Part shown: one piece after another, positions 47,494 to 59,926 of the stretch
Numbering within the stretch: position 1 is the first letter of the stretch
How the letters are laid out: every line of letters starts with the position of its first letter
DNA from: a virus
Strand: one strand, 5' to 3'
Virus record (IMG/VR): IMGVR_UViG_3300043449_000492
Location: 1 to 64,000 of that record
Length of the DNA stretch: 64,000 nt
Translations under genes and position numbers: made by a program
The notes under the pieces: generated by a model
Seen by the model: only the letters and a program-made list of their open reading frames with translations
What the model was told of the DNA's origin: nothing
Databases searched by the model: none

Positions 47494-48990
47494 ATGTCTA
47501 ATACATTAATTCAGATCAAGAGATCCCAAACAACGTCAGCTCCTGGATCTCTGCAGATCGGTGAGCTGGCGTATTCTTATTCATCTAATAATCTCTTTAT
47601 CGGTACTCCAGACGGTGCTAGTGTTATCGCTATTGGCGGCGCATCAATGGGTATTGGCGCTAATGCTTATGCAGCTGCTGTAGGCGTATCTGCTAACTCA
47701 TACGCAGCAGCAGTAGGTGTCTCCGCTAACTCGTATTCAGCAGCCGTCGGTGTTTCTGCTAACTCATATGCCTCTGCTGTAGGTGTATCTGCTAATAGTT
47801 ATGCAGCTGCAGTTGGTGTTTCTGCAAATGCGTTCGCTACATCAGTTGGAATTGCTGGCAACAACTATACAAACTCTGTAGGCGTTGCTGGAAATAACTA
47901 TACTAATGCAGTAGGAACGGCAGGCAATAACTACACAAACGCCGTCGGTCAGTCTGGTAATGCTTATGCAGAATTTGTAGGCGCATCAGCAAACGCATAT
48001 GCAACCGCTACATACTATGCAAAGACAGGCGGAACAATCTCTGGTGACGTTACAGTTACTGGAAATCTTACAGTTTCAGGACAGACAACTTATACCAATA
48101 CAAATACATTGCTTGTTGGTGATAACATTGTCACACTTAATGCTGACCTTCCAGGTACCGCAGCTCCAACAGAGAATGCTGGTCTAGAAGTCAATCGTGG
48201 TAATGCTGGCGCTAACGCTGCTCTTTTCTGGAATGAAACAACTGACAAGTGGCAAATTTCTACTAACTTTGGTTCAGGTTCAACTTGGCTAAACATTGCA
48301 TCTAATACTGATGTTGAGTCAGTAGCATCTGGTGCAAACGCTTACTCAGCCGCTGTTGGTGTATCAGCCAATAGCTATGCCGCCGCAGTCGGAGTCTCAG
48401 CTAACTCTTATGCAGCCGCTGCAGCAGTTTCCGCTAATTCATACGCTGCAGCAGTTGGTGTATCAGCTAATCTATATGCAGACACTAAAGTATCTTCTGT
48501 CACTGGCACAGCAGGTCAAATCTTTAGTTCAGGTGGCACGACACCTACACTCAATCTAATTTCAACAGGCGTAACAGCTACTACTTATGGCGGTTCTACA
48601 CAAGTTCCAACATTTACAGTAGATGCTTTTGGTCGTCTGACATCTGCAGCTAACGTATCAATCGCTGCGATGGACTATGCATACGTTAATACTGCTGCTA
48701 ATAATGCTAACTCATATGCTGCTGCTGTTGGTGTATCTGCTAACTCTTATGCGGCGCAGATCACAGGTTATGCTAACACTAACGCATCAAACGGTTCTTA
48801 TATCAGCACTGGTGTGGTTCGTGTAGCTTATGGCGGTACAGGAAATACAACCTTCCTTGCAAACAGCGTTCTCATCGGCGCAGGAACTGATCCAATCTGG
48901 GGTCTTGCATCTTCTACAGAAGGTCATCTACTACAGATTAGTTCTGCTGGTGCACCACAGTTTGCAATGCTTGACGGAGGTTCATTCTAA
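47494..48990 (+). CDS. Tail fibre protein 2 with 11-residue Ala/Ser repeats
   Basis: 498 residues. The N-terminus IQIKRSQTTSAPGSLQIGELAYSYSSNNLFIGTPDG is the fibre attachment block of T4-like cyanophages. Then come tandem repeats of about 11 residues (AAAVGVSANSY and variants AGNNYTNAVGT), a beta module (TGNLTVSGQTTY...LLVGDNIVTLNADLPG) shared with the fibre at 53660, a second repeat block (about 280-330) and SVTGTAGQIFSSGGTTPTLNL/VDAFGRLTSAANV, shared with the fibre at 55593. Confidence 0.8.
   Translation: MSNTLIQIKRSQTTSAPGSLQIGELAYSYSSNNLFIGTPDGASVIAIGGASMGIGANAYAAAVGVSANSYAAAVGVSANSYSAAVGVSANSYASAVGVSANSYAAAVGVSANAFATSVGIAGNNYTNSVGVAGNNYTNAVGTAGNNYTNAVGQSGNAYAEFVGASANAYATATYYAKTGGTISGDVTVTGNLTVSGQTTYTNTNTLLVGDNIVTLNADLPGTAAPTENAGLEVNRGNAGANAALFWNETTDKWQISTNFGSGSTWLNIASNTDVESVASGANAYSAAVGVSANSYAAAVGVSANSYAAAAAVSANSYAAAVGVSANLYADTKVSSVTGTAGQIFSSGGTTPTLNLISTGVTATTYGGSTQVPTFTVDAFGRLTSAANVSIAAMDYAYVNTAANNANSYAAAVGVSANSYAAQITGYANTNASNGSYISTGVVRVAYGGTGNTTFLANSVLIGAGTDPIWGLASSTEGHLLQISSAGAPQFAMLDGGSF
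47650..48480 (+). repeat. 33-bp tandem repeats in fibre gene 2 (two blocks)
   Basis: Blocks near 47650-47960 and 48330-48480 encode the 11-residue unit GVSANSYAAAV with synonymous changes at many third positions, so protein periodicity is kept better than DNA identity. Confidence 0.8.
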
Positions 48991-49011
48991 CATTTAATTA
49001 GGAGATACAAA

Positions 49012-49650
49012 ATGAGTGATACAAATGTGAACTATATGAATGCTTATGTTGACTTGACTATGGAAACAGTTCATTCGTATCTCAATGAAATTCTACAACT
49101 AAAAACGCAGTTGAAGCTACTCAATGGCCTGGTTTTGGACAAAGACCAGGTCATTTCTTCATTGCAGCAGCAAGTAGATACATTGAGCGATGAGCGTGGA
49201 AATCGTGAACAGATAGAAGCTGAACTACAAAAGGTTCGTGACGAATCAAATGGTGAAATACAAAAGCTTCGTGAAAATGCAGCTACTTGGGAATTTCAAT
49301 TCAATAGTATGAAAGAAAAAGTATCTCACATGGATACTTTGATTAATCAGCATAATGATCTACAAAAAGAGTTTGTCATTAAGACTAATGAACTGGAACA
49401 TGTTAGCACAGTTTTGGCAGAATTGAAGCCTAAGTTAGATGAATCAAATCGACAGGTTGAAAATCTTACAGCAGAATTAGCTAGTGCAAACAAGAAAATT
49501 GATCGTCTCACTAAGAAGGAAGAAAAGAAAGTTTCTGTAGTGACACCAGTCACCCCTTCTAAGAAAGACATAAATAAGGATGAGACTAAATCGACTTCCC
49601 TATCTCAGAAGATTGTGGACAAACCTAAAGAGACAGACGACGACTTCTAA
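49012..49650 (+). CDS. Long coiled-coil protein
   Basis: 212 residues; TAGGAGATAC upstream. Heptad pattern from about residue 25 to 165 (LQLKTQLKLLNGL, VISSLQQQVDTL, LDESNRQVENLTAELASANKKIDRLTKK), then a Lys/Thr/Ser-rich disordered tail ending ETDDDF. Could be a fibre trimerisation chaperone, whisker-like strut or assembly scaffold; its place between fibre genes supports a fibre-related role. Confidence 0.7.
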   Translation: MSDTNVNYMNAYVDLTMETVHSYLNEILQLKTQLKLLNGLVLDKDQVISSLQQQVDTLSDERGNREQIEAELQKVRDESNGEIQKLRENAATWEFQFNSMKEKVSHMDTLINQHNDLQKEFVIKTNELEHVSTVLAELKPKLDESNRQVENLTAELASANKKIDRLTKKEEKKVSVVTPVTPSKKDINKDETKSTSLSQKIVDKPKETDDDF

Positions 49651-52600
49651 TGGCTAATACCACTATTGCAATCAAAAAATCTGGAACTCCTGCCGCTGTA
49701 CCTGCGGCACTAGCTAATGGCGAGCTTGCTATTAACTATGCTGACGGTAAGCTATATTATAAGAATACAACAGGCCAGATTGTTTCGATTAGCGGTTCTG
49801 GTGGTAACTCGTTTGGTATTGCTAATGTTGATAATATTCTTATTTTATCTAGCACAGGCAATGACGTTCTAAACTTCCGTTCTGGTAACGGTGTCTCTCT
49901 ATCCGCTTGCTCTACAACTAGAACAATCACATTCAATGGAACAACAAATGTTCCTATATCACCTACTGCTCCATCTACTCCAGTTGCTGGTGACGTATGG
50001 TGGAATAGTAATCTTGGTAGTTTGTTTATCTATTACAATGATGGCGATTCTAGTCAGTGGATTGAAGCAGTTCCTACTGGTGGAACAACGGCCGGCGGCA
50101 GTGGTAGTGACGCCGCCGCTTTTACTCATGCTAATGCTGCATTCGACCAAGCTAACAATTCGTATGTAAACGCAAATAATGCTGCTAACTCATCAAACTC
50201 TTTTGCAGTAACTATTGGTGCGTCATCTAATGCATGGGCTAACTCATTATCAACTATTGATAGAGCAATAGCAAATGCTGCCGCTAACTCGGCAAACTCT
50301 GTAGCGTCCGCATCATATTATACCATTGCAAACGGAACCTCAGCTTTTGCTAAAGCTAATGCTGCACTTGCTAACTCTACAGGAACTTTTGCTGGTGACC
50401 TAAGAGTTACTGGTAATGTTGTTACTAACACAATAAACTCAATGAGTGGGTTTATTGACTTAGGTCCTGGTTCTAGACCAAGTTATCTTGAAGGTCGTAT
50501 CTACTATGACAATGTTGATAAGTCACTAACAGTATTCAATAACGATTCTAACTTTGTTCTTCCTTTAGGTCAAAAAGAGTTTGTCAAAGTATTGAATAAC
50601 TCAGGTGCTACAATCAATAGAGGTCAGCCTGTTTATGCTACAGGTTTCCATGCCACTTCACATCATCATATTACAATTGGTCTAGCTGATGCATCTGATG
50701 CAGCTAAGTATGACGTTATTGGACTAGCAGGACACGACATTTTAAATGGTGACCATGGTTATGTTATTGTTCGTGGTTGGATAGGTGGATTCGATACTTC
50801 TGGTCTAACACAGGGTCAAAGATTTCATCTAGGTTTTGCTTCACCAGGGACTCTAGTTACTACTTCTCCTGAGTATCCTAATTATCCGTATGACATTGGA
50901 TATTGTATCGTATCAGATGCAACAAATGGCTTTCTTTATGTCGATAGACAGTCACACACGCAAGAAAGTATTAGAGTCTTAAACGGTGCTCGTATCGGCG
51001 GTGACATGACTGTCGAAGGAGACTTCACGGTTCTAGGAACACAGACAGTTACTAGCACATCAAGTCTATCAGTAGGCACACAATACATCTATCTTTCTGC
51101 TGGTGATAGTATTCCTAATTCTAACATAACATTCACAGGCACTGGTCTAAATGACTTGTCCTTCAAGGGTCATTATGAAGGTATAGGAACTACTACCTTC
51201 TATGTTAAGATTACTGGTTCTAATGTTGACGGCGAATACTTTACTTGGTCATATAACAACTTTGTCTCGAATGTTGCAACAAACACTAAGATTCTATATC
51301 AAACTAGTCAACCTCTTTCTAATGGCATTAGTGTATATTTCCAAGCAAATACAGGACACACTGTTGGCGACACTTGGAATGCATCAGTCACAGCCGTTTC
51401 TACAGATTCTGGCTTTGTAACTAATCATACAGATCCTGGACGTTATACTCATGCGGGTATGTTCCGGGATGCTACCGACGGCACATTTAAGTTTTTCAAT
51501 ACATATGATGCTGAGCCTGCAGGTAACATTGATATTGCCAACTCAACATTTAGTTTGGGTAATGTTCAAGTTCTAAAGATTACCGCAGATGAAATATTTG
51601 CAGGAGCTACAGAGATTGGTGGTCTAGTTCCACTATCATATGATACTGCAAATGCCGCATATAGTGCTGCCAATACTAAACTATCAAACACATCTGGTGT
51701 AGCATTCATCGGTAGTCTATATTTCCCAAGTGGTAATATTGCTATTGGCTCAGGCTTTTCTAACTATCCTCTTACTATTGTCAGTGGCGGTGTCACCCCT
51801 CTAGCAGGTCTAACAGGCGCTCTAGCAACTGCTGAAGGTACAGTCAACGGAACTAATCAGTTCAATCTTCGTAATGCTGGTGCAGGATCGGCAGCTTCAA
51901 GTGACTATATCGCTACATCTAATGATGGTTCAGAGACTACAAACTTCATTGACTTAGGTATTAACAACTCAGGATACAATGCACCAGCGTTTTGGACAAT
52001 CAATGGTCCAAGAGATGGTTATTTGTATATGCCTGACGGCAATCTATCTATTGGTGTTGCTAATACAACTGCAACATATAAGTTTGTTAATTTCTTTCTT
52101 GGTGGCGCTCTTGCAGCCGATGAAGTTATGCGTCTACAAGATTCTGCAGGCGGAGCTAATGTCGGTATCGGCACAACATCACCTGACTATAAGCTATGCG
52201 TCACAGGAACAATTAACGCAGCAAATATTCTAGTCAATCAGGTTCCCGTAGTATCTAATGCAGCAACCACACTATTTACAGGTACATCAAACAATACTAA
52301 CTTCGTCGCCGGCGCCAATGCTGCAGAAGTCATCACAGCATCTATCGGATTTGTCATCGACGGTGGTGGAGCAGTAATTGAACCTGGTCAAAAAGGTCAC
52401 ATCGAAGTTCCTTTCTCTGCTACAATCAATCAGTGGACAATGCTACTTGACCAGACTGGATCTGCTAACGTAGAAATCTGGAAAGAATCGTATGCAAACT
52501 TCCCGCCAACAAATGGTGATACTATTAACACAGGCGGGTTCCAAGTCTCTACAGGTGTTAAGAATCAAGGAAGTCTATTCAATACATCATCAACAATCAA

Positions 52601-52685
52601 TGCTGGTGATATTCTAGCGTATAACGTAGCTACAGTAGATGCAACAACTCGTCTCACCATTTCGCTAAAAGTGACTAAGACCTAA
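49650..52685 (+). CDS. Tail fibre protein 3 (largest fibre)
   Basis: 1011 residues from the ATG in TAATG. The opening TTIAIKKSGTPAAVPAALANGELAINYADGKLYYKN is the usual fibre start. Shaft with NANNAANSSNSFAVTIGASSNAW-type repeats (about 165-250), a long beta region, VEGDFTVLGTQTVTSTSSLSVG (relative of the module in fibres 2 and 5), and a C-terminal domain VVIEPGQKGHIEVPFSATINQWTMLLDQTGSANVEIWK, a beta-sandwich that recurs at phage fibre tips. Confidence 0.8.
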   Translation: MANTTIAIKKSGTPAAVPAALANGELAINYADGKLYYKNTTGQIVSISGSGGNSFGIANVDNILILSSTGNDVLNFRSGNGVSLSACSTTRTITFNGTTNVPISPTAPSTPVAGDVWWNSNLGSLFIYYNDGDSSQWIEAVPTGGTTAGGSGSDAAAFTHANAAFDQANNSYVNANNAANSSNSFAVTIGASSNAWANSLSTIDRAIANAAANSANSVASASYYTIANGTSAFAKANAALANSTGTFAGDLRVTGNVVTNTINSMSGFIDLGPGSRPSYLEGRIYYDNVDKSLTVFNNDSNFVLPLGQKEFVKVLNNSGATINRGQPVYATGFHATSHHHITIGLADASDAAKYDVIGLAGHDILNGDHGYVIVRGWIGGFDTSGLTQGQRFHLGFASPGTLVTTSPEYPNYPYDIGYCIVSDATNGFLYVDRQSHTQESIRVLNGARIGGDMTVEGDFTVLGTQTVTSTSSLSVGTQYIYLSAGDSIPNSNITFTGTGLNDLSFKGHYEGIGTTTFYVKITGSNVDGEYFTWSYNNFVSNVATNTKILYQTSQPLSNGISVYFQANTGHTVGDTWNASVTAVSTDSGFVTNHTDPGRYTHAGMFRDATDGTFKFFNTYDAEPAGNIDIANSTFSLGNVQVLKITADEIFAGATEIGGLVPLSYDTANAAYSAANTKLSNTSGVAFIGSLYFPSGNIAIGSGFSNYPLTIVSGGVTPLAGLTGALATAEGTVNGTNQFNLRNAGAGSAASSDYIATSNDGSETTNFIDLGINNSGYNAPAFWTINGPRDGYLYMPDGNLSIGVANTTATYKFVNFFLGGALAADEVMRLQDSAGGANVGIGTTSPDYKLCVTGTINAANILVNQVPVVSNAATTLFTGTSNNTNFVAGANAAEVITASIGFVIDGGGAVIEPGQKGHIEVPFSATINQWTMLLDQTGSANVEIWKESYANFPPTNGDTINTGGFQVSTGVKNQGSLFNTSSTINAGDILAYNVATVDATTRLTISLKVTKT

Positions 52686-53635
52686 TGGCTACTAACGTAT
52701 ATGTCGCTATTACCACAACTAGTCAATGGACAGTTCCTGATGATTGGAACAATATTGATAATAGCATCATTTGTATTGGTGCAGGTGCTGGTGGTTATCT
52801 AGCTCCTGCAACTACAGGTTCTCCTGGTGGCGGCGGCGGTTCGTTTGCTATCTCAAATAACTTTACACTAACACCTGGCACAAACATCTTCATTAACTGT
52901 CAAGGTGTATTAACCGCTGCTAATACTAATGGTGCTAATACTTGGGTTAATGTTGCTTCTAATGCTGCTCCCGCATCAGCGGCAGGAGGAGCATTAGCAA
53001 CAGGTGGTAGAACACCTACTACTCAGACTACTGGCGGTATTGCCGTTGCAGGTTCTATAGGAACAGTAACTAATCTTGGCGGCAACGGCGGTACAGCTAC
53101 TACCGCTACATTTACTGCTGGTGGCGGTGGAGGATCTGCTGGACCTGCTGGTGTAGGTAGAAACGGTGGTAACGGCGATACTGCAACAGCAGGTGACGAC
53201 GGTGGTGGCGGCGGCGGTGGTTCTAATGGAGGCTCATCTACCGCTGGTGGTAACGGTGGTACTGCTGGTGGCGCTGGTGGTCAGGGTTCTGGTGGTACAG
53301 GAGCAGGAACTGGCGGCTCCAACGCTGATGGTGGCGATGCTACAGCAGGTTCAGGCGCTGGTGGCGGCGGCGGCGATAACGGTAGAAATGGCGGCGATGG
53401 CGCTATACAAAACATCTGGAATATTAGTGGCGTTGATTATGGCCCGGGCGGCGGTGGAGGTGGTACAGGTAACCAAAGTGCTGGTACTAACTTAACTGGC
53501 GGAAACGGCGGCGCATTTGGTGGCGGTGGAGGTGGTACAGAGACTGCTGGTAGCGGTCTTGGCGGCGGTGGTCTTGTTATTGTTCGTTATAGTCTTCCCT
53601 CAAAAGGTTACGCATACGGTTATATAATAGGATAA
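52685..53635 (+). CDS. Glycine-rich fibre-tip adhesin-like protein
   Basis: 316 residues from the ATG in TAATG. The N-terminal domain (ITTTSQWTVPDDWNNIDNSIICIGAGAGG) resembles the glycine-rich phage tail domain that begins T-[SX]-W-x-V-P. Residues about 130-300 are dominated by GG/GGG motifs separated by Ser/Thr/Asn/Ala. Such patterns form polyglycine-II helix bundles with variable loops in gp38-type adhesins of T-even relatives (established for Salmonella phage S16). C-terminus GGGLVIVRYSLP closes the fold. Likely binds the receptor. Confidence 0.75.
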   Translation: MATNVYVAITTTSQWTVPDDWNNIDNSIICIGAGAGGYLAPATTGSPGGGGGSFAISNNFTLTPGTNIFINCQGVLTAANTNGANTWVNVASNAAPASAAGGALATGGRTPTTQTTGGIAVAGSIGTVTNLGGNGGTATTATFTAGGGGGSAGPAGVGRNGGNGDTATAGDDGGGGGGGSNGGSSTAGGNGGTAGGAGGQGSGGTGAGTGGSNADGGDATAGSGAGGGGGDNGRNGGDGAIQNIWNISGVDYGPGGGGGGTGNQSAGTNLTGGNGGAFGGGGGGTETAGSGLGGGGLVIVRYSLPSKGYAYGYIIG

Positions 53636-53638
53636 ATA
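53632..53638 (+). promoter_or_regulatory. Candidate late promoter ATAAATA
   Basis: GGATAAATAGA overlapping the adhesin stop, 22 nt before the next fibre ATG; identical 11-mer to the box at 25008 region. Confidence 0.5.
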
Positions 53639-53659
53639 GACAAGCAACAAGAGTTATAG

Positions 53660-55327
53660 ATGGCATTAAATTTCCCAAGTTCACCAATTAACGGTCAAAT
53701 ATATTTCGATGCATCATCAGGCAATCGTTATGTGTATGATTCTGCGAATACGATTTGGACATATGCTGCTAATAACTCATTAGTCGGTTCAGCAAACTCA
53801 CAGATTCTATTCAATAACGAGGGGTCTATAGATGGATCTGATGCTCTCGTTTTTGAAGCCAATACTCTTTATCCTCAAGAAATCGTTGTCACACAAAACT
53901 CAACCGCTACTTACTACTTTGGTAACGGTGCGTTTCTTACAGGTATTACAGCTGGTGTAACCGACTTAAGTGGTGCAAACGGATGGGCAAATAGTCTATC
54001 AACTATCGATAGAGCTATTGCTAACTCTGCTGCTAACTCTGCTAATGCTTATGCGATCACAATAGGTGCTGCAGCCAATGCAACTCATTACATCTATGCA
54101 AATAACGTAGCAAACAATTCCAACGCTTATGCTGGTACTCTATGGACTAATGCTCTTATCAATGCTAACAATGATGCCAATAGTGCTAATGCTTATGCAG
54201 GAACACTTTGGACAAACGCTTTAATCAATAGCAATAACTCCGCTAATTCTGCCAACGCATATACTGTAACAGTTGGTGCAGCAGGGAATACTGCTGCTTA
54301 CATCTTTGCTAACGGCGTCGGCAACGCAGTTAACGCATTTGCTTCGGCGACATACTATGCTAAATCTGGAGGAACAGTATCTGGCGATGTTGTTATTACA
54401 GGTAATCTAACTGTTTCTGGTCAAACAACATACGCTAATACAGGCACTCTACTTGTAGGCGACAATATTGTTGTTCTCAATGCTGACATTCCAGGTTCAA
54501 TGTCGCCTATTGAAAATGCTGGTATCGAAATCAATCGTGGTTCTAAGAGTGCTAATGCTCAGATTCTATGGATTGAGTCTGCAAATGCTTGGGGTTTCAC
54601 AAGTAATTCACAAAACGGTGTCACAACTTACTTTGCTTCTAATGCTGATATTGTCTTAGATCGTGCAATAGCTAATGGTGCCGCAAACTCAGCAAATGCA
54701 TATGCGGTGACAGTAGGAGCAGCGGGCAACACTGCAGCATATGTTTTTGCAAACGGAACTGCCAATAGTGCAAATGCTTATGCAGTCACTGTAGGAGCAG
54801 CAGGAAATACTGCTGCTTACATCTTTGCAAACGGAACTGCTAATAGTGCAAATGCTTACGCCGTTACAGTTGGTGCTGCAGCTAATGCCACACATTACAT
54901 ATACGCAAACAATGTGGCTAATAGTGCTAATTCATTTGCGGTAACAATTGGAGCATCTTCTAATAACTGGGCTAATACTAAAGGTGTAGTCAATAACACT
55001 CTAACATTTACTAATTCATCAATTTTTGCTAATACACTTCTTACAACATCTGCAACAAGCCAAATTCTTGATGTGTTTTCGACTTCAACTTGGAGGTCAG
55101 CTAATTACATAATTACAATGAATACGACTCCATCGCTATTTCATACTACCCAGATTGTTCTATTACATGACGGAACAAATGCATATATTACTGAATATGG
55201 CACATTGTTTACATCTAACAATTTAGCCCTATTTGATGCAACTATTGTCTCTGGAAACGTAAGATTGAATGTTGTTCCTTCTGTAGCGGTTACCACAATC
55301 AATTTTGTAAGAACGACAAATAAATAA
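53660..55327 (+). CDS. Tail fibre protein 4 with Asn/Ala repeats
   Basis: 555 residues. N-terminus LNFPSSPINGQIYFDASSGNRYVYDSANTIWTY is a common fibre/collar start. Repeats of the type ANAYAVTVGAAGNTAAYIFANGTANS occur in two blocks around the module GGTVSGDVVITGNLTVSGQTTYANT-LLVGDNIVVLNADIPG, which is closely related to that in fibre 2. The C-terminal ~120 residues (IYANNV..., SQILDVFSTSTWRSANYIITM) form a beta domain seen at other fibre ends. Confidence 0.8.
   Translation: MALNFPSSPINGQIYFDASSGNRYVYDSANTIWTYAANNSLVGSANSQILFNNEGSIDGSDALVFEANTLYPQEIVVTQNSTATYYFGNGAFLTGITAGVTDLSGANGWANSLSTIDRAIANSAANSANAYAITIGAAANATHYIYANNVANNSNAYAGTLWTNALINANNDANSANAYAGTLWTNALINSNNSANSANAYTVTVGAAGNTAAYIFANGVGNAVNAFASATYYAKSGGTVSGDVVITGNLTVSGQTTYANTGTLLVGDNIVVLNADIPGSMSPIENAGIEINRGSKSANAQILWIESANAWGFTSNSQNGVTTYFASNADIVLDRAIANGAANSANAYAVTVGAAGNTAAYVFANGTANSANAYAVTVGAAGNTAAYIFANGTANSANAYAVTVGAAANATHYIYANNVANSANSFAVTIGASSNNWANTKGVVNNTLTFTNSSIFANTLLTTSATSQILDVFSTSTWRSANYIITMNTTPSLFHTTQIVLLHDGTNAYITEYGTLFTSNNLALFDATIVSGNVRLNVVPSVAVTTINFVRTTNK
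55320..55326 (+). promoter_or_regulatory. ATAAATA box at a gene junction
   Basis: AAATAAATAAATGAC: box overlaps the fibre stop and ends 1 nt before the next ATG, so it cannot serve that gene with a normal leader. Could be coincidental to the AAATAAATA sequence. Confidence 0.25.
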
Positions 55328-55555
55328 ATGACAACATCTAATGTTACAGTTGTTCAAGCAGAAGTTCTTTATACAGGAAATCCGACGGTCAATGTTTCGA
55401 CTGTTCAGACAGAAGTTCTTTATGTTCCTAATACTGTCAGTATTAATGTTGCTTCGTTTGGATTGCAAATCTTTTATCAGTTTGGTCCTGAACCTCCATG
55501 TTCAAGAGCAGTTATTAATAGATATACTTCTATTAGAGGACAAGTTTCATTTTGA
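55328..55555 (+). CDS. Small beta-repeat protein
   Basis: 75 residues with an internal repeat: VTVVQAEVLYTGNPTVNV / STVQTEVLYVPNTVSINV / ASFGLQIFYQ. The V-x-x-[EQ]-[VI]-L-Y pattern is typical of a small phage structural family (recall) often near fibres. Function unknown. Confidence 0.65.
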   Translation: MTTSNVTVVQAEVLYTGNPTVNVSTVQTEVLYVPNTVSINVASFGLQIFYQFGPEPPCSRAVINRYTSIRGQVSF

Positions 55556-55559
55556 TAAA

Positions 55560-55566
55560 CTAAATA
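55560..55566 (+). promoter_or_regulatory. Candidate late promoter CTAAATA
   Basis: AACTAAATAAGT, 27 nt before the GTG of fibre 5, with GGGGAAAGGGA between as RBS. Confidence 0.55.
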
Positions 55567-55592
55567 AGTAAAACCTGGGGAAAGGGAACTAG

Positions 55593-56849
55593 GTGGCTAA
55601 CAAAGAATTTCAAGCTCGGCACGGGCTTATTGTCAATACTAATCTTCTTATTGCTAATGTCATCACTAATAATGTTAGTGTCAATGGCAATTTTTGGACT
55701 AGCAATGTCATATCATTAGGTCCTTATAACAATACCTCTCTCTTTCAATCCGGTAACAACTTTATCATTCAATCGAACGGAGCTAATGTTCTGGTTGTGT
55801 CAGGAAACACGACAGGTATCTTGCTCGATGTAGTCAATAGTGCCTCTCAGGTTCGAGTCTTTTCTGTTTCTGATACTGGTAACGTATATTCTGCGGATAA
55901 CGTCAATGCTAACTATTTTTATGGAAATGGTGCAACTCTTACAGGTCTAAATACACAACCCGATATTGTTTACAGCACTAATTTTAGTATTAGCATTGGA
56001 TATGGAAATGCCAATACGGTAGGTAACTCAGCAAATATTTTTGCAATGACTTACGCTAATGGTGTAGGTAACTCTGTTAATTCTGGTAAAGTTACATCAG
56101 TTACAGGTACATCAGGTCAAATTTTTAGCTCCGAAGGCACAACTCCTACTCTAAATCTAATCAATACATCGGTTACATCATCTACTTATGGCGGATCAAG
56201 TAACATTCCCGTCTTTACAGTCGATGGTCAGGGACGCCTAACATATGCAGCGAATGTTGCAGTTACTTCTGGTGGTATGGACTATGCCTATGCTAATAGT
56301 ATTGGTAACAATGCTAATTCATTGTCTAGCACTAAACTAGCGAACACTACAACAACATTTGCAGGTACATTGACTGTTAGTGGAGATTTAGTTGTAACAG
56401 GCAATGCCAATTTAGATTTTGGAATGGTTATAGTTGATGCATTAAACAATAAAGTAGGAATTGGCGTCGGATCATCGTCTCCAGCAGCCACTCTTGATGT
56501 TGTTGGCTCTGTTTCAACTGCTAGAGCAAACATTCTATCTCAAACACTTACCTTTGTTGCTTCACCTTCTACAACAGCATGGAATGCCGCAAGCGGACAG
56601 ATTGCTACACTTACACTAACAGGTAATGCTATTCTTGCTGCACCAACTAATCTTAGAGTTGGCACATATATACTTCATGTAATACAAGATGGTGTAGGAG
56701 GTAGAACACTGGACGTTTCTAATGCAGTATTCAAGTGGCCAGGTGGCGTTGATCCAGTAGCTACCGCAACAGCAAGTGCCCGTGACGTTTACACATTCGT
56801 CTCAGACGGAACTAACATGTATGGTTCTTACATTCAAAACGTAAAGTAA
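55593..56849 (+). CDS. Tail fibre protein 5
   Basis: 418 residues from GTG 55593. The N-terminus NKEFQARHGLIVNTNLLIANVITNNVSVNG is a known fibre opening. A module SVTGTSGQIFSSEGTTPTLNL...VFTVDGQGRLTYAANV is shared with fibre 2 and TLTVSGDLVVTGNANL with fibres 2-4. The C-terminal domain (SGQIATLTLTGNAILAAPTNLRVGTYILHVIQDGVGGRTL) is the beta domain found at many phage tail proteins. Confidence 0.8.
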   Translation: MANKEFQARHGLIVNTNLLIANVITNNVSVNGNFWTSNVISLGPYNNTSLFQSGNNFIIQSNGANVLVVSGNTTGILLDVVNSASQVRVFSVSDTGNVYSADNVNANYFYGNGATLTGLNTQPDIVYSTNFSISIGYGNANTVGNSANIFAMTYANGVGNSVNSGKVTSVTGTSGQIFSSEGTTPTLNLINTSVTSSTYGGSSNIPVFTVDGQGRLTYAANVAVTSGGMDYAYANSIGNNANSLSSTKLANTTTTFAGTLTVSGDLVVTGNANLDFGMVIVDALNNKVGIGVGSSSPAATLDVVGSVSTARANILSQTLTFVASPSTTAWNAASGQIATLTLTGNAILAAPTNLRVGTYILHVIQDGVGGRTLDVSNAVFKWPGGVDPVATATASARDVYTFVSDGTNMYGSYIQNVK

Positions 56850-56862
56850 GGAGTTTCTTTAC

Positions 56863-59547
<2,685 letters not shown>

Positions 59548-59563
59548 TAATAGGGAGAAACTA

Positions 59564-59917
59564 ATGAACCTAAAATATCGTATTCTTAGAGTAAACGCAG
59601 AAGATCATTCATTCGCCGTAAGATACTTTACAGATATTCTTACAGAAGATTTGCTTTGTAGTTATTTTGACGCAGACGGAAACATTGTTAGAGATGAAAA
59701 CAATTATCCTTTGTCATGTAAGACCGATACAAATGTAACAATTTTCAATAATCCTAATCCTTCTCAAGATGATATTATCAAACTAGTTACAGACTATTCA
59801 TCTACAATGAAAGATTATCTGGCAATTCTTGAACTTCAGCTACAACCCAACGCAGTGGAACGAATGGCAAATGTAACATCACTAGTGAATACAACAGGAG
59901 TTATCACACTCGATTAA
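59564..59917 (+). CDS. Small protein between collagen-like fibre and hydroxylase
   Basis: 117 residues; AGGGAGAAA upstream. RYFTDILTEDLLCSYFDADGNIVRDENNYPLSCKTDTNVTIFNNP gives a mixed alpha/beta fold that I recall near phage fibre genes, followed by a helix with LELQLQPNAVERM. It may be a fibre assembly chaperone. No catalytic motif. Confidence 0.6.
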   Translation: MNLKYRILRVNAEDHSFAVRYFTDILTEDLLCSYFDADGNIVRDENNYPLSCKTDTNVTIFNNPNPSQDDIIKLVTDYSSTMKDYLAILELQLQPNAVERMANVTSLVNTTGVITLD

Positions 59918-59926
59918 GGATATATT

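Noticed and set aside
47650-48480. Regular 33-bp repeats considered as a CRISPR array
   Set aside because: Units are contiguous, in frame and code for 11-residue fibre repeats; there are no unique spacers.
54689-54895. Cys-rich minus-strand ORF that looks like a knottin
   Set aside because: Antisense of the GCA/AAT-rich fibre repeat; cysteines come from reversed Ala codons.
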